A stretch of DNA of 64,000 nucleotides from Hominifimenecus microfluidus (GCA_020687485.1 JAJEQR010000009.1:1-64000); one strand, 5' to 3'. Shown: positions 25,425-34,716, counted from the stretch's first letter. The notes: generated from the letters alone by a model not told the origin. Made by a program: numbers and translations.

Positions 25425-25453
25425 TTGAATTTTACGAAGTTATGTGCTATATT
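25425..25453 (+). promoter_or_regulatory. Promoter of sdpR-sdpI
   Basis: TTGAAT (25425-25430), 17-bp spacer, TATATT (25448-25453), about 60 nt before the GTG start. In B. subtilis SdpR represses its own operon, so an operator is expected here, but I could not define one. Confidence 0.6.
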
Positions 25454-25512
25454 CTATTTAAAGAAAATTTGAAATAACTTTACTCATTTTCTGTGCGGGC
25501 AGGAGGGATACT

Positions 25513-25782
25513 GTGGCAGTAAATCAGGTGCTGGCTGCGCTGGCGGATGATACCAGGCGGAACATACTGATGAAATTAAGAGAAGGAAAGATCAGTTCCG
25601 GAGAACTGGCAGAGGCACTGGGAATATCACCGCAGGCACTGTCGTATCATCTCTCAAAACTGAAGAAGGCGGATCTGATCTACGAGACCCGCTATAAGAA
25701 CTTTATCTACTACGAGTTAAATCTCTCGATCCTGGATGAGACCATCCTGTGGATCGACAACCTGAGAGGAGGCAGATCCTAA
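25513..25782 (+). CDS. sdpR: ArsR/SdpR-family autorepressor
   Basis: An 89-aa winged helix-turn-helix protein: ALADDTRRNILMKL, SSGELAEALGISPQALSYHLSKLKKADLI and a tyrosine-rich wing (YKNFIYYELN) match the SdpR branch of the ArsR family, which lacks metal-binding cysteines. In B. subtilis, SdpI sequesters SdpR at the membrane when the SdpC toxin is present, relieving repression. It starts with GTG at 25513, with the SD AGGAGGG 5 nt upstream. The sdpI-like gene follows 1 nt after the stop. Confidence 0.85.
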   Translation: MAVNQVLAALADDTRRNILMKLREGKISSGELAEALGISPQALSYHLSKLKKADLIYETRYKNFIYYELNLSILDETILWIDNLRGGRS

Positions 25783-25783
25783 C

Positions 25784-26464
25784 ATGAAGGGAAAGCGAAT
25801 CATATTCGGTATTCTGATGTTTCTTCCGTTGGCAGTGGTGTTAGCGGCTCTGCCGTTTCTGCCGGATCAGATTCCAGCGCATTACGGCTTCGACAACCAG
25901 GTGACACGCTGGGGCAGCAAATACGAAGCATTATTGTTACCGATATTGACCATTGTACTCGGCCTCTTTCTGCTTGCCATGGCAAGATACGCAGCGAAGC
26001 ATGAGGAGAGCGGGAAGAACAACGAGAACGTATGCCTCATCACTGGAATTGTCTCCCTGGCGCTCTTTAACCTGATGACGGCATATTTTCTGTACACGGA
26101 TTTTTATAAGGTGGAGAACCTGTCGGAGGCAGCCTTCGACGTAAATCAGTTGATCTTCGGATTCTTCGGTTTGTGCATGCTGATAATCGGAAATGTCATG
26201 CCGAAGCTGCGGATGAATTCCATGATCGGCTTGCGGACTTCCTGGAGCATGAAGAACGAGCAGACCTGGAAAAAGAGTCAGCGGTTCGGAGGCATCTCTT
26301 CTATAATCAGCGGAATCCTTATGATCCTGGCAAGCCTTATGACCAGGGGACTTCGCTGCTTTATGCTCTGCATGGGAATTCTGGCCATCTGCCTGATTGT
26401 CGACGTCATCTATACCAGGCAAATCGCGAAGAAATACGAAAAAAGTGGAAATCAAAGAATTTAG
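25784..26464 (+). CDS. sdpI: SdpI-family immunity-type membrane protein
   Basis: A 226-aa membrane protein with an N-terminal DUF1648-type segment (LPDQIPAHYGFDNQVTRWGSK) and a C-terminal SdpI domain (NVMPKLRMNSMIGLRTSWSMKNEQTWKKSQRFGG), six predicted helices in all. In Bacillus, SdpI gives immunity to the SdpC killing factor and acts as the signal receptor for SdpR. No sdpA, sdpB or sdpC homologue is seen nearby, so this is an orphan immunity/sensor pair. It lies directly downstream of sdpR in the same operon. Confidence 0.87.
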   Translation: MKGKRIIFGILMFLPLAVVLAALPFLPDQIPAHYGFDNQVTRWGSKYEALLLPILTIVLGLFLLAMARYAAKHEESGKNNENVCLITGIVSLALFNLMTAYFLYTDFYKVENLSEAAFDVNQLIFGFFGLCMLIIGNVMPKLRMNSMIGLRTSWSMKNEQTWKKSQRFGGISSIISGILMILASLMTRGLRCFMLCMGILAICLIVDVIYTRQIAKKYEKSGNQRI

Positions 26465-26473
26465 AAAATCATA

Positions 26474-26503
26474 TTGACATTTCTATCGTAGAACAACTAT
26501 GAT
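26474..26503 (+). promoter_or_regulatory. Promoter of potABCD
   Basis: Perfect TTGACA at 26474-26479 and TATGAT at 26498-26503 with an 18-bp spacer. Transcription would start near 26511, just upstream of a leader hairpin. Confidence 0.65.
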
Positions 26504-26522
26504 ATAAGAATGTGGCCGAACT

Positions 26523-26566
26523 GCCAACCGTCTGACCTGATGACAGGAATCATACGGTTGGCTTTT
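26523..26566 (+). promoter_or_regulatory. Leader hairpin upstream of potA (attenuator-like)
   Basis: GCCAACCGT (26523-26531) pairs perfectly with ACGGTTGGC (26554-26562), followed by TTTT. A second small stem, CCTG/CAGG, forms within the loop. It lies between promoter and start codon, so it is either an early terminator (attenuator) or a small ligand- or protein-controlled leader. It does not match a riboswitch class that I recognise. Confidence 0.55.
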
Positions 26567-26593
26567 GGTATGTCTGCAAGGGAGATAAATAAG

Positions 26594-27667
26594 ATGAGTA
26601 CGCCATTGATCGAATTAAGCCATATCAGTAAGGCTTTTGACGGGGATATCATTCTGGATGATCTGAATCTGAAGGTTCATGAGAATGAGTTTATTACGCT
26701 TCTGGGGCCGTCTGGCTGCGGCAAGACGACCACACTCCGCATCATCGGCGGGTTCGAGAAGCCGGATATGGGACAGGTGCTGTTCGAGGGGAAGGATATT
26801 ACACAGATTCCGCCGAATAAGCGCCCTCTGAATACGGTATTCCAGAAGTATGCACTGTTCACGAACATGAGCATCGAGGAGAATATCGCATTCGGCTTAA
26901 AGATCAGCGGCAAGAGCAAATCCTATATACAGGACAAGATTAAATACGCGCTGAAGCTAGTGAATCTGGACGGCTTCGAGAAGCGTTCGGTGGATTCCTT
27001 AAGCGGCGGTCAGCAGCAGAGAATCGCGATCGCCCGCGCGATCGTAAATGAGCCGAAGGTGCTGCTTCTGGATGAACCGCTGGGCGCGCTGGATCTGAAG
27101 CTGCGCCAGGACATGCAGTACGAGCTGATCCGCCTGAAGAATGAGCTGGGCATTACGTTTATCTTCGTCACGCACGATCAGGAGGAGGCGCTTACCATGT
27201 CGGATCAGGTCGTTGTCATGAACAAGGGCTATATCCAGCAGATGGGTACGCCGGAGCAGATTTATAACGAGCCGGAGAACGCCTTCGTGGCGGATTTTAT
27301 CGGTGACAGCAACATCCTGCCAGGCATAATGCTGCACGACCGTCTGGTGCGGATTCTGAATACGGATTTCGTCTGTGTGGATGAAGGCTTCGGTACGAAC
27401 CGACCGGTCGATGTGGTGATCCGCCCGGAGGATCTGCGTCTGGGTGCGCCGGGAGCCGGAAGTCTGGACGGTGTGGTGACGCATCTGATCTTCAAAGGCG
27501 TTCACTATGAGATGGAGGTTCTGGCCGGGGGCTTCGAATGGCTGGTGCAGAGCACGAAGTGCTGGCCGGTAGGTATGAAAGTCAGTCTGGCAGTGGATCC
27601 GTTCGACATCCAGATCATGCACAAGCCGGAATCCGAGGATGAGGAGGCTATGGTCATCGATGCGTAG
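26594..27667 (+). CDS. potA: Spermidine/putrescine ABC transporter, ATP-binding subunit
   Basis: A 357-aa importer ATPase: Walker [10 protein letters not shown] (about residues 37-46), Q-loop VFQKYALF, signature [15 protein letters not shown], Walker [13 protein letters not shown], switch His [10 protein letters not shown], and a C-terminal TOBE-type regulatory domain. The sequence and the adjacent potB, potC and potD genes identify the polyamine importer. ATG 26594 (MSTPLIELS) follows AGGGAGA by about 8 nt; the in-frame ATG at 26510 would lie at the transcription start. It overlaps potB by 8 nt. Confidence 0.93.
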   Translation: MSTPLIELSHISKAFDGDIILDDLNLKVHENEFITLLGPSGCGKTTTLRIIGGFEKPDMGQVLFEGKDITQIPPNKRPLNTVFQKYALFTNMSIEENIAFGLKISGKSKSYIQDKIKYALKLVNLDGFEKRSVDSLSGGQQQRIAIARAIVNEPKVLLLDEPLGALDLKLRQDMQYELIRLKNELGITFIFVTHDQEEALTMSDQVVVMNKGYIQQMGTPEQIYNEPENAFVADFIGDSNILPGIMLHDRLVRILNTDFVCVDEGFGTNRPVDVVIRPEDLRLGAPGAGSLDGVVTHLIFKGVHYEMEVLAGGFEWLVQSTKCWPVGMKVSLAVDPFDIQIMHKPESEDEEAMVIDA

Positions 27668-28472
27668 AAAATTGCTGTCCGCTCCATATCTGGTGTGGAT
27701 TCTGTGCGGAACTCTGATTCCTATGGCAATGGTGTTCTACTATGGCCTGACCGGAGATCAGGGCGGATTTACACTTTCCAATATTGCAGCTATAGCCGAG
27801 ACGGGACATGCGAAGGCGCTGTGGACCAGCGTGCTGCTGTCCTTGGTGAGCACGGTGATCTGTCTTCTTCTGGCGTATCCGCTGGGACTGATTCTGAAGA
27901 AGAGCGGTATGGGGCAGAAGGGACTTCTTGTGTTCTTGTTCGTGCTGCCGATGTGGATGAATTTCCTGCTGCGCACGATGGCATGGCAGGTGCTCCTGGA
28001 GAAGAAGGGCGTGATCAATACGATCCTGCAGTCACTGGGATTCTCCGGGCTGCGCCTGATCAATACGCCGACTGCGATCGTGATGGGTATGGTGTACGAT
28101 TTCCTTCCGTTCATGGTAATGCCGATCTATAACGTGCTGGCGAAGATTGACGACCGCGTGATCGAAGCAGCCAGAGATCTGGGCGCGAATAATTTCCAGG
28201 TGTTCCGCTATATCATCCTTCCGCTCTCCGTGCCCGGCATCGTCAGCGGTGTGACGATGGTATTTGTTCCGGCGTTGACGACATTCGTGATTTCGAATAT
28301 GCTGGGTGGCGGCAAGATCCTGCTGATCGGCAATGTCATCGAGCAGGAGTTTACAGTTGGCAACAATTGGCATCTCGGCGCGGGACTTTCCCTGGTTATG
28401 ATGATCTTTATTCTGGTCAGCATGGCCTTTATCGCAAAATTTGATAAGAACGGGGAGGGGAATACGTTCTGA
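27660..28472 (+). CDS. potB: Spermidine/putrescine ABC transporter permease PotB
   Basis: A 270-aa six-helix permease of the binding-protein-dependent type. The cytoplasmic EAA loop is visible as [22 protein letters not shown] (about residues 168-190), where PotA docks. It forms the membrane channel with PotC. Start ATG 27660 lies inside the end of potA and its stop overlaps the potC start (TGATG arrangement), so the operon is translationally coupled throughout. Confidence 0.92.
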   Translation: MRRKLLSAPYLVWILCGTLIPMAMVFYYGLTGDQGGFTLSNIAAIAETGHAKALWTSVLLSLVSTVICLLLAYPLGLILKKSGMGQKGLLVFLFVLPMWMNFLLRTMAWQVLLEKKGVINTILQSLGFSGLRLINTPTAIVMGMVYDFLPFMVMPIYNVLAKIDDRVIEAARDLGANNFQVFRYIILPLSVPGIVSGVTMVFVPALTTFVISNMLGGGKILLIGNVIEQEFTVGNNWHLGAGLSLVMMIFILVSMAFIAKFDKNGEGNTF

Positions 28473-29269
28473 TGAAGAAATTTCTGGAAAAGTTTTATCT
28501 CGTCCTGATTTTTATCTTTCTATATGCTCCGATTCTGACGCTGATCGTGCTTTCCTTTAACGAGAGCCGGTCCATGGGGAGCTGGAGCGGTTTTACGCTG
28601 AAATGGTATGCCGCTATGCTGCAGGACGAGACGATGATGGAGGCGTTGAAGAATACTCTGGTGATCGCGCTGGTGTCCGCGGTAACGGCAACTCTGATCG
28701 GGACGCTGGCCTGTGTGGCGATTCAGAAAATGAAGCCGGGAACACGCGGTGTGATCCTTGCGCTGAATCAGATTCCTCTTTTAAACGCGGATATTGTGAC
28801 CGGTATCGCGCTGATGCTTACTTTCCTGGCGTTCGGTATCTCGTTAAACATGGGGACGGTGCTGTTCTCGCATATTACCTTCTGTATTCCGTATGTAATC
28901 TTGAGCGTGATGCCGAAGATGAAGCAGGTGGGAGGCTATACGTATGAGGCCGCCCTGGATCTGGGCGCGAGTCCGGCCTATGCGTTCTGGAAGGTGATCC
29001 TGCCGGAGATCCGGCCAGGGATGGTGTCGGGATTTCTGATGGCATTTACCATGTCGGTGGACGATTTTATCATCACGCATTTTACCAGGGGCGCGGGAAT
29101 CAACACGCTGTCCACAATGATCTACGGCCAGGTGCGTGTGGGCATCCGTCCTAGCATCTATGCATTGTCCACGCTGGTATTCGGAACGGTGCTGATCCTT
29201 CTTCTGATTGCGAACTATCTTCCGGGATACCGTGCCAGAAAGAAGGCGAGAGAGGAGCAGATGCGATGA
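28472..29269 (+). CDS. potC: Spermidine/putrescine ABC transporter permease PotC
   Basis: A 265-aa six-helix permease paired with PotB. It has the PotC-type N-terminus (YLVLIFIFLYAPILTLIVLSF), the EAA-loop segment EAALDLGASPAYAFWKVILP (about residues 160-180) and the following FTMSVDDFIITHF motif conserved in PotC. The stop overlaps the potD start by 4 nt (ATGA). Confidence 0.92.
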   Translation: MKKFLEKFYLVLIFIFLYAPILTLIVLSFNESRSMGSWSGFTLKWYAAMLQDETMMEALKNTLVIALVSAVTATLIGTLACVAIQKMKPGTRGVILALNQIPLLNADIVTGIALMLTFLAFGISLNMGTVLFSHITFCIPYVILSVMPKMKQVGGYTYEAALDLGASPAYAFWKVILPEIRPGMVSGFLMAFTMSVDDFIITHFTRGAGINTLSTMIYGQVRVGIRPSIYALSTLVFGTVLILLLIANYLPGYRARKKAREEQMR

Positions 29270-30357
29270 AGAATAATAAAATCCGGATGGTGCTGGTGCT
29301 GCTTGCCGCCTGTCCGCTGCTTGCCGCCTGTCAGTCGTCGGGGAATGATAGCGCTTCAGATGCGCAGGATTCCTCTGCAGGGAAAGGACAGGTCTATATC
29401 TTTAATTACGGCGATTATATCGATCCGGACGTCCTGAAGCAGTTTGAGGAGGAGACTGGTATCGAGGTCGTGTATGATACCTACGATACGAACGAGGAGA
29501 TGTATCCGATTATTGAGTCCGGTTCGGTGCGCTATGACGTCGTCTGCCCGTCAGACTATATGGTAGAACGCATGATTCAGAATGAATTGCTGGAGGAGAT
29601 CGATTACGATAAGGTTCCGAATGCGGAGTATATCAGTGATACCTGCCGGGAGTTCGCGGACAGCTTTGATCCGGGCAACCGCTATTCGATTCCCTATAAC
29701 TGGGGAACCGTTGGCATCCTGTATAATTCAAGAATGCTTCCCGAAGGGACGATTACCGGCTGGAAGGATCTGTGGAAGAGTGAATACAGTGACGAGATCA
29801 TGATGCAGGACAGCCTGCGGGATATCTATATGGTAGCGCTGAAGATTCTTGGCTACTCGGCAAATACGGAGAGTGAGAGCGAGATTGCCGAAGCAACGCA
29901 GCTTCTCATCGAGCAGAAGCCTCTGGTGTATAAGTACGCAACGGATGCGATCCGTGATTTTATGATCAACGAATCGGCTATGCTCGGCGTAATTTATTCC
30001 GGCGAGGTGCTCTACTGTCAGGAGGAGAATGAAGATCTGCAGTATGTTGTTCCGGAGGAGGGCACGAACGTCTGGTTCGATAACTGGGTGATTCCGAAGA
30101 ACTGCCGGAATAAAGAAAATGCGGAAGCCTTTATTGACTTCATGTGCCGCCCGGAGATCGGCCTGAAGACCTTTGAATATCTGCATTACAGCACGCCGAA
30201 CGATGGCACACTGGCAATGATGTCGGAGGCGGACAAGGCAGACCCTTCCGTGAATCCGGATAAAAAGATTCTGGAGCGCTGTGAAGTCTATCATGATCTG
30301 GGAGACGATGTGAATCGGATGTACAACCGTTACTGGAAAGCATTTAAGTCGGAGTAG
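29266..30357 (+). CDS. potD: Spermidine/putrescine-binding lipoprotein
   Basis: A 363-aa extracytoplasmic solute-binding protein of the PotD/PotF family. The signal sequence contains two lipobox-like LLAAC motifs (Cys16 and Cys22); the second is followed by a Ser/Asp-rich linker and is the likelier lipidation site. The mature part begins YIFNYGDYIDP, and the polyamine-pocket region SIPYNWGTVGILYN is well conserved in PotD. It delivers polyamines to PotBC. It is the last gene of potABCD and is followed by a terminator. Confidence 0.93.
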   Translation: MKNNKIRMVLVLLAACPLLAACQSSGNDSASDAQDSSAGKGQVYIFNYGDYIDPDVLKQFEEETGIEVVYDTYDTNEEMYPIIESGSVRYDVVCPSDYMVERMIQNELLEEIDYDKVPNAEYISDTCREFADSFDPGNRYSIPYNWGTVGILYNSRMLPEGTITGWKDLWKSEYSDEIMMQDSLRDIYMVALKILGYSANTESESEIAEATQLLIEQKPLVYKYATDAIRDFMINESAMLGVIYSGEVLYCQEENEDLQYVVPEEGTNVWFDNWVIPKNCRNKENAEAFIDFMCRPEIGLKTFEYLHYSTPNDGTLAMMSEADKADPSVNPDKKILERCEVYHDLGDDVNRMYNRYWKAFKSE

Positions 30358-30366
30358 AAAAAGAAG

Positions 30367-30408
30367 GCGTCTGCCGAGACCAGTCAGCTGGTACGACAGA
30401 CGCTTTTT
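30367..30408. terminator. Bidirectional terminator between potD and the flavin-oxidase-like gene
   Basis: GCGTCTG (30367-30373) pairs with CAGACGC (30397-30403) with an inner ACCAG/CTGGT stem. TTTTT follows on the plus strand and a T-rich run on the minus strand, so it can serve the convergent gene at 30419 as well. Confidence 0.8.
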
Positions 30409-30418
30409 AAATAAATTA

Positions 30419-30847
30419 TTATTTCTTATCCTGCGGCGGGAACTTTCCGTCATCACACTCGATGACTTCCGTGGGAGCATGGTTTGTGTAGATGGCAGCT
30501 TTGATGTTCGTCAGATAGAAGACTGTCATCTTGCCGTCGTCCGCGTTGTAACGGTTCTTCAGGAAGGGCATGCACTTGAGCATCTGGCATCTGGCTTCTC
30601 TGCGGTCGTCTTCATAGGCGTCCGCCATAATACGAATCCATTTGCGGCCGGGCTCTGCGGTGCAGATCTCTACATGAGGATTCGCCTTCAGCTGATGGTA
30701 GACATCTTTCTCACGGCTGGTCTGAATATAGAGCCGGTTCTCAAACTTCATAACGGCATCAAAGGGACGCAGACGCGGATAATCGCCTTCTACAGTGGCG
30801 ATATAAAAAACTTCGCTTTCACGTAAAAAATTCAATACTCGATTCAT
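30419..30847 (-). CDS. Pyridoxamine 5'-phosphate oxidase-family flavoprotein
   Basis: A 142-aa split-barrel protein. The N-terminal FLRESEVFYIATVEGDYPRLRPF and central LYIQTSREKDVYHQLKANPHVEIC patterns are typical of small FMN-binding PNPOx-like proteins of Clostridia (NimA-like or general stress type). They bind FMN or related cofactors, and substrates are mostly unknown. The start at 30847 has an AGAGGT SD; the longer reading from 30880 has no better signal. It is monocistronic and convergent with potD. Confidence 0.82.
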   Translation of the reverse strand: MNRVLNFLRESEVFYIATVEGDYPRLRPFDAVMKFENRLYIQTSREKDVYHQLKANPHVEICTAEPGRKWIRIMADAYEDDRREARCQMLKCMPFLKNRYNADDGKMTVFYLTNIKAAIYTNHAPTEVIECDDGKFPPQDKK

Positions 30848-31059
30848 AGCAGCTGGACCTCTTTTCTTTTCGCTGCGCACCGGTTTGTACGGCGGCTGAA
30901 CTATCTATTGACATAATTATAACACTCATGAGGAGGGAGAGCAAGTTTTTTTTACAATAAAGTTTACAAGAGTATGGATTTTGTCGAAAAAAAACAGGCA
31001 TGGAAAAAAGAGGACGGTTGTGGTAAGATGGAGCGTAGGCATAGGTAAGGAGAAAATAT

Positions 31060-31605
31060 ATGAGCATAACTGATCTAGATTTTATGATCCTGGACGCCAT
31101 ACAAAAGATACGGAATTCCTTTCTAGATTCTTTTTTCGCGACAATTACGCATCTGGGAGACAGCGGAATTCTGGCGATCCTGATCGCTATCCTTCTGATT
31201 TTCGGCATGAAGAAGAAATACCGGCAGACGGGTATCAGCCTGGCGTTTGCGCTGGTGATTGCTTTTGTACTTGGAAATCTGATCCTGAAGAATGTGATTG
31301 CGCGTCCCCGTCCCTGCTGGGTTCGGGAGAGTATCGGGCTGATTGCGGTGCCGAAGGATTATTCGTTCCCTTCCGGACACACGCATGTGTCGGTTCTGCT
31401 GGCTGTGGTGCTGTGGCATGAGAATCGAAAATGGGGGATTGCGGCAGGGTGTCTGGCAGTGCTGGTCGCGTTTTCCCGGATGTATCTGTATGTACATTAT
31501 CCAACGGATATTCTGGGAGGGGCTCTGTTAGGCGCTTTTGCCGGATGGGCCGGTATCCGTGTCAGTGAATGGATCACAGAAAAGAGAAAGGGGAGAACTT
31601 TATGA
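31060..31605 (+). CDS. PAP2-family membrane phosphatase
   Basis: A 181-aa membrane protein with about five helices and the three acid-phosphatase motifs: K-x6-RP (KNVIARPRP), PSGH (SFPSGHTH) and SR-x5-H-x3-D (SRMYLYVHYPTD). Homologues dephosphorylate undecaprenyl pyrophosphate or phosphatidylglycerol phosphate at the outer face of the membrane. Substrate is not fixed by sequence; recycling of undecaprenyl pyrophosphate is the common inference. Its stop overlaps the start of the next gene (ATGA). Confidence 0.88.
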   Translation: MSITDLDFMILDAIQKIRNSFLDSFFATITHLGDSGILAILIAILLIFGMKKKYRQTGISLAFALVIAFVLGNLILKNVIARPRPCWVRESIGLIAVPKDYSFPSGHTHVSVLLAVVLWHENRKWGIAAGCLAVLVAFSRMYLYVHYPTDILGGALLGAFAGWAGIRVSEWITEKRKGRTL

Positions 31606-32615
31606 GCGATATTCGGATTGATCGTGTGATTATACATATTCTGGATTCCAGTGTAGGAATCCCGGTGCTTTCGGATGTGGAGGTGGAGCATGGCTCCGAT
31701 TTCAATGATTTCCTACGGGCTCATATTGAGCGGATTGCAGGGGGAGATGATACGAAGCTGTTTCATTTTCATGAGGGCGCGGAGGTGGAAGCCTGGTTGA
31801 GCAGTCTGGCGGATGGGACAGCAGACTTCGTGGAGGTCAGTCGTGCCATGGCGGAGAAGCTGTATATGATTATGAACGGAAATCCGGCGATTCCACCGGC
31901 GGATGGCGTCTTCGTCCTGTACGAACAGGATCATGAGATGTGGCTCGCGATACTGAAGCTGAATTACCGCAGCGGCTACACGCATATGACGCAAGCGGGC
32001 GAGTGGGGCAATGTGAATGATCTGATCCCTCATCGCACGATTCTGCCGGGCGAGAACCAGAAGCTTTCGGAGGCGGCTCTGATCCGTCTTTCAGACATGG
32101 AGATTGTTCTAATTGAGAAGAAGTATGAGGTGAACGGCCAGAAGGAGAATTATTTCTCAGAGCGATTCCTGGACGGCGGCGCCAGCCTGTCGAGCAAGGC
32201 GAAGCTTGCGATTATGGAGAAAGCGGTCGAAAAGGTGCAGCAGGATTATTACGGGGAAGCGGAGCTTGCGCTGGAGGCGATGAAGGCGAAGAGTATCCTT
32301 CAGGAGGAGCTCTCAGAGAAAGGTGAGATCGATCTTCCTTTCGTGGCAGATCGGATCTTTGAGGAAGCGCCGGAGATGCGGGAACAGTTTATCGAGAAGG
32401 TAGATAAGTACAATCTGACAACGGAGCCGATCGCGCCGCAGAGCGAGCGCACCATGAAGAAATTTGACAAGCAGTTCATCACCACGGAGTCCGGTATCGA
32501 GATCCGCATTCCGATGGAGCAGTACCGTCAGCCCGGAGCCGTGGAATTTATTACGAATCCGGACGGGACGATCACAGTCGTGCTGAATAATGTAGGAAGG
32601 CTGGTGTCGAAATAA
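31602..32615 (+). CDS. Nucleoid-associated protein, NdpA/YejK family
   Basis: A 337-aa member of the 37-kDa nucleoid-associated protein family (PF04245). It has the expected N-terminus (IIHILDSSVGIPVLSDVEVE) and the FFSERFLDGGASLSSKAK-like central block. E. coli YejK associates with the nucleoid, but its molecular role is uncertain. The gene overlaps the PAP2 gene by 4 nt and its stop overlaps the DNA glycosylase start by 1 nt, so the three are probably one operon. ATG 31602 was chosen for the GGGGAG SD. Confidence 0.82.
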   Translation: MSDIRIDRVIIHILDSSVGIPVLSDVEVEHGSDFNDFLRAHIERIAGGDDTKLFHFHEGAEVEAWLSSLADGTADFVEVSRAMAEKLYMIMNGNPAIPPADGVFVLYEQDHEMWLAILKLNYRSGYTHMTQAGEWGNVNDLIPHRTILPGENQKLSEAALIRLSDMEIVLIEKKYEVNGQKENYFSERFLDGGASLSSKAKLAIMEKAVEKVQQDYYGEAELALEAMKAKSILQEELSEKGEIDLPFVADRIFEEAPEMREQFIEKVDKYNLTTEPIAPQSERTMKKFDKQFITTESGIEIRIPMEQYRQPGAVEFITNPDGTITVVLNNVGRLVSK

Positions 32616-33112
32616 TGGAAAGCAGTCATGTGGTGCATCCGATTCCAGCCTTGTATGATGATTCTTCCTGTATTCTGATCCTGGGAAGCTTCCCTTCCGT
32701 GAAATCCAGGGAGAGCCGTTTCTTCTACGGGCATCCGCAGAACCGCTACTGGCGGGTGCTTGCGGCAATTACGGAGGATGAAGTTCCGGCGACTGTGGAT
32801 GAGAAGCGGGCGTTCCTGCTACGGCATCACATCGCCGCGTGGGATGTGATTGGAAGCTGTGAGATCACCGGCTCCAGCGACAGCAGCATCCGAAACGCCG
32901 TGCCAAATGACCTGACGCCAATTCTTGTGGCAGCGAATATTCGTCAGATCTTCACGAACGGGAAGACGGCGGATCGCATGTACCGGAAATATTGTGAGAA
33001 ACAGACCGGGCGGAACGCCGTCTGCCTGCCATCCACCAGTCCGGCGAATGCCGCCTGGAGTCTGGATCGTCTGATTGATGAATGGAAAAGAGCCATCGAA
33101 CCCTTCCTGTAA
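32615..33112 (+). CDS. DNA-deoxyinosine (hypoxanthine) glycosylase, UDG family 6
   Basis: A 165-aa member of the uracil-DNA glycosylase superfamily. The motif LILGSFPSVKSRES and the GHPQNRYWRVL segment are typical of the hypoxanthine-DNA glycosylase branch, with LPSTSPANAAW near the C-terminus as motif 2. It excises deoxyinosine, the product of adenine deamination, to start base excision repair. It has no N- or C-terminal extra domain. The start overlaps the preceding stop (TAATG). Confidence 0.85.
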   Translation: MESSHVVHPIPALYDDSSCILILGSFPSVKSRESRFFYGHPQNRYWRVLAAITEDEVPATVDEKRAFLLRHHIAAWDVIGSCEITGSSDSSIRNAVPNDLTPILVAANIRQIFTNGKTADRMYRKYCEKQTGRNAVCLPSTSPANAAWSLDRLIDEWKRAIEPFL

Positions 33113-33133
33113 CATGAAGCATGAGAACAGAAG

Positions 33134-33150
33134 GAGCCGATGGCTCTTTT
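33134..33150 (+). terminator. Terminator after the glycosylase gene
   Basis: GAGCC (33134-33138), GAT loop, GGCTC (33142-33146), then TTTTCTTTTGTTTT. Short stem but a good T-tract; it lies between convergent genes. Confidence 0.65.
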
Positions 33151-33197
33151 CTTTTGTTTTGCCGGGAAAGTGGTACAGAATCATCCGGCAGATCAGT

Positions 33198-34652
33198 CTA
33201 GCGGTGTTTCCAGGTGCTGCGGGAGGCCAGAATCAGGATCGGGAAGATCTCCAGGCGTCCGGCCAGCATATCGATGATCAGAATCAACTTGGAGAAGATA
33301 CTATAGCCGCCGAAGTTGCAGGTGGGACCGACCGCTTCCAGCCCGGGTCCGATGTTGTTGAAGCAGGACAGCACGGCGGAGAAATTCGTGGTCGTGGAGA
33401 AGCCGTCGATTGAGATCGCAATAAAGCTGAATAGGACGATGATCACATAGGCGGCCAGGTAGGCATTGGTATTATCCAGAATCTTTTCGTCCACCGCCTG
33501 GTTGTTGTTGCGTATTACCTGAACTTTCTGAGGATTCAGCACGCGGCCGATATTCCGGCGCAGGCTCTTCATGAGAAGAAGAACACGGCCGCATTTCAGA
33601 CCGCCGCCGGTACTTCCGGCACAGGCGCCTACTACCATGAGTCCCAGCAGAATCGCCTTGGAGAAGCTGGGCCACAGGTCAAAATCCGCCGTGGCATAGC
33701 CGGTCGTTGTGATGATACTGGATACCTGGAAGGCTGCGTGGCGTACGGTCTCTTCAACTGTTCCGTAGAAACCTCTCAGATTCAGTGTGATCAGCAGGAT
33801 ACTTCCGGCAACGATGCAAAAATACAGGCGGAGCTCTTCGTCTTTAAAGACATTGCGTACCTGACGCATCAGCAGCAGATAATAGCAGCTGAAGTTGACG
33901 CCGAAGAGCAGCATGAACACCGTGCATACATTCTGAATGTATGGACTGTAGCTGGCGATGCTGTCATTCTTAATTCCGAAGCCGCCGGTTCCGGCCGTGC
34001 CGAATGCGGTACAGATAGCATCGAACAGGGGCATATTCCCAAGCAGCAGGAAGAAGATATCCACTACAGTGAGCAGGATATACATAATATAGAGGATCTT
34101 CGCGGTCTCGCGCATCCGGGGAACCAGCTTGCCGACATTGGGGCCTGGACTCTCAGCACGGAGCAGGTGCATGGTAAAGCCTCCAGCAGCTCCGCCGGAA
34201 GGGGCGATCGCAAGCAGAAATACCAGAACGCCCATACCGCCCAGCCAGTGACTGAAGCTTCTCCAGTAGAGAACCGCACGGGAGTGGCTCTCCACTTCCG
34301 GCAGAATTGAAGCGCCGGTAGTGGTGAAGCCGGATACAATCTCAAAGAGAGCGTCGACATAGTTTGGAATCTCTCCGGACAGGAAGAAGGGAAGGCAGCC
34401 GAGAAGACTCATAACGATCCAGCTGATGGCGACGCAGACAAGTCCTTCTTTTGCGAAGAAGCCTTTGCGCGCCTTCCGGCTGAACGCATGAAGAATCACG
34501 GAGACCAGAAGGGTTGCGCCCATGCCTTCGAGAAAGGCCAGGGCAACGACCATATTGTGATCCCAGAGAGCAAGAGCAAGAGCCGGCAGCATGAAGATCA
34601 CTTCCACCAGAAGGATCAGGGAGATGAAGCGGCTCATCATTCGATAATTCAT
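33198..34652 (-). CDS. trkH: TrkH-family potassium channel subunit
   Basis: A 484-aa membrane subunit of the Trk/Ktr potassium uptake system. The four selectivity-loop repeats are recognisable: SGFTTTGAS, GTAGTGGFG, ITTTGYATAD and FNNIGPG, together with the GACAGSTGGGLK element before the gate. It forms the K+ pore in the membrane and is gated by the cytosolic TrkA subunit encoded directly upstream (64-nt gap). ATG 34652 with AAAGGA about 8 nt upstream was preferred to ATG 34673. Confidence 0.93.
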   Translation of the reverse strand: MNYRMMSRFISLILLVEVIFMLPALALALWDHNMVVALAFLEGMGATLLVSVILHAFSRKARKGFFAKEGLVCVAISWIVMSLLGCLPFFLSGEIPNYVDALFEIVSGFTTTGASILPEVESHSRAVLYWRSFSHWLGGMGVLVFLLAIAPSGGAAGGFTMHLLRAESPGPNVGKLVPRMRETAKILYIMYILLTVVDIFFLLLGNMPLFDAICTAFGTAGTGGFGIKNDSIASYSPYIQNVCTVFMLLFGVNFSCYYLLLMRQVRNVFKDEELRLYFCIVAGSILLITLNLRGFYGTVEETVRHAAFQVSSIITTTGYATADFDLWPSFSKAILLGLMVVGACAGSTGGGLKCGRVLLLMKSLRRNIGRVLNPQKVQVIRNNNQAVDEKILDNTNAYLAAYVIIVLFSFIAISIDGFSTTTNFSAVLSCFNNIGPGLEAVGPTCNFGGYSIFSKLILIIDMLAGRLEIFPILILASRSTWKHR

Positions 34653-34716
34653 AGGAATTCCTTTCGTCTGCACATTCGTATTGTCGTATAGATGAAAATA
34701 TCATCGACTGGTTCTC

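Larger units (their letters stand above)
25168..25512 (+). other. Intergenic region with 60-bp tandem repeat and sdpR promoter
   Basis: A 345-bp gap after the truncated AAA-ATPase gene. It contains the 60-bp-period repeat (25271-25424) followed immediately by the sdpR promoter. No remnant of a nuclease domain was recognised in it. Confidence 0.5.
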
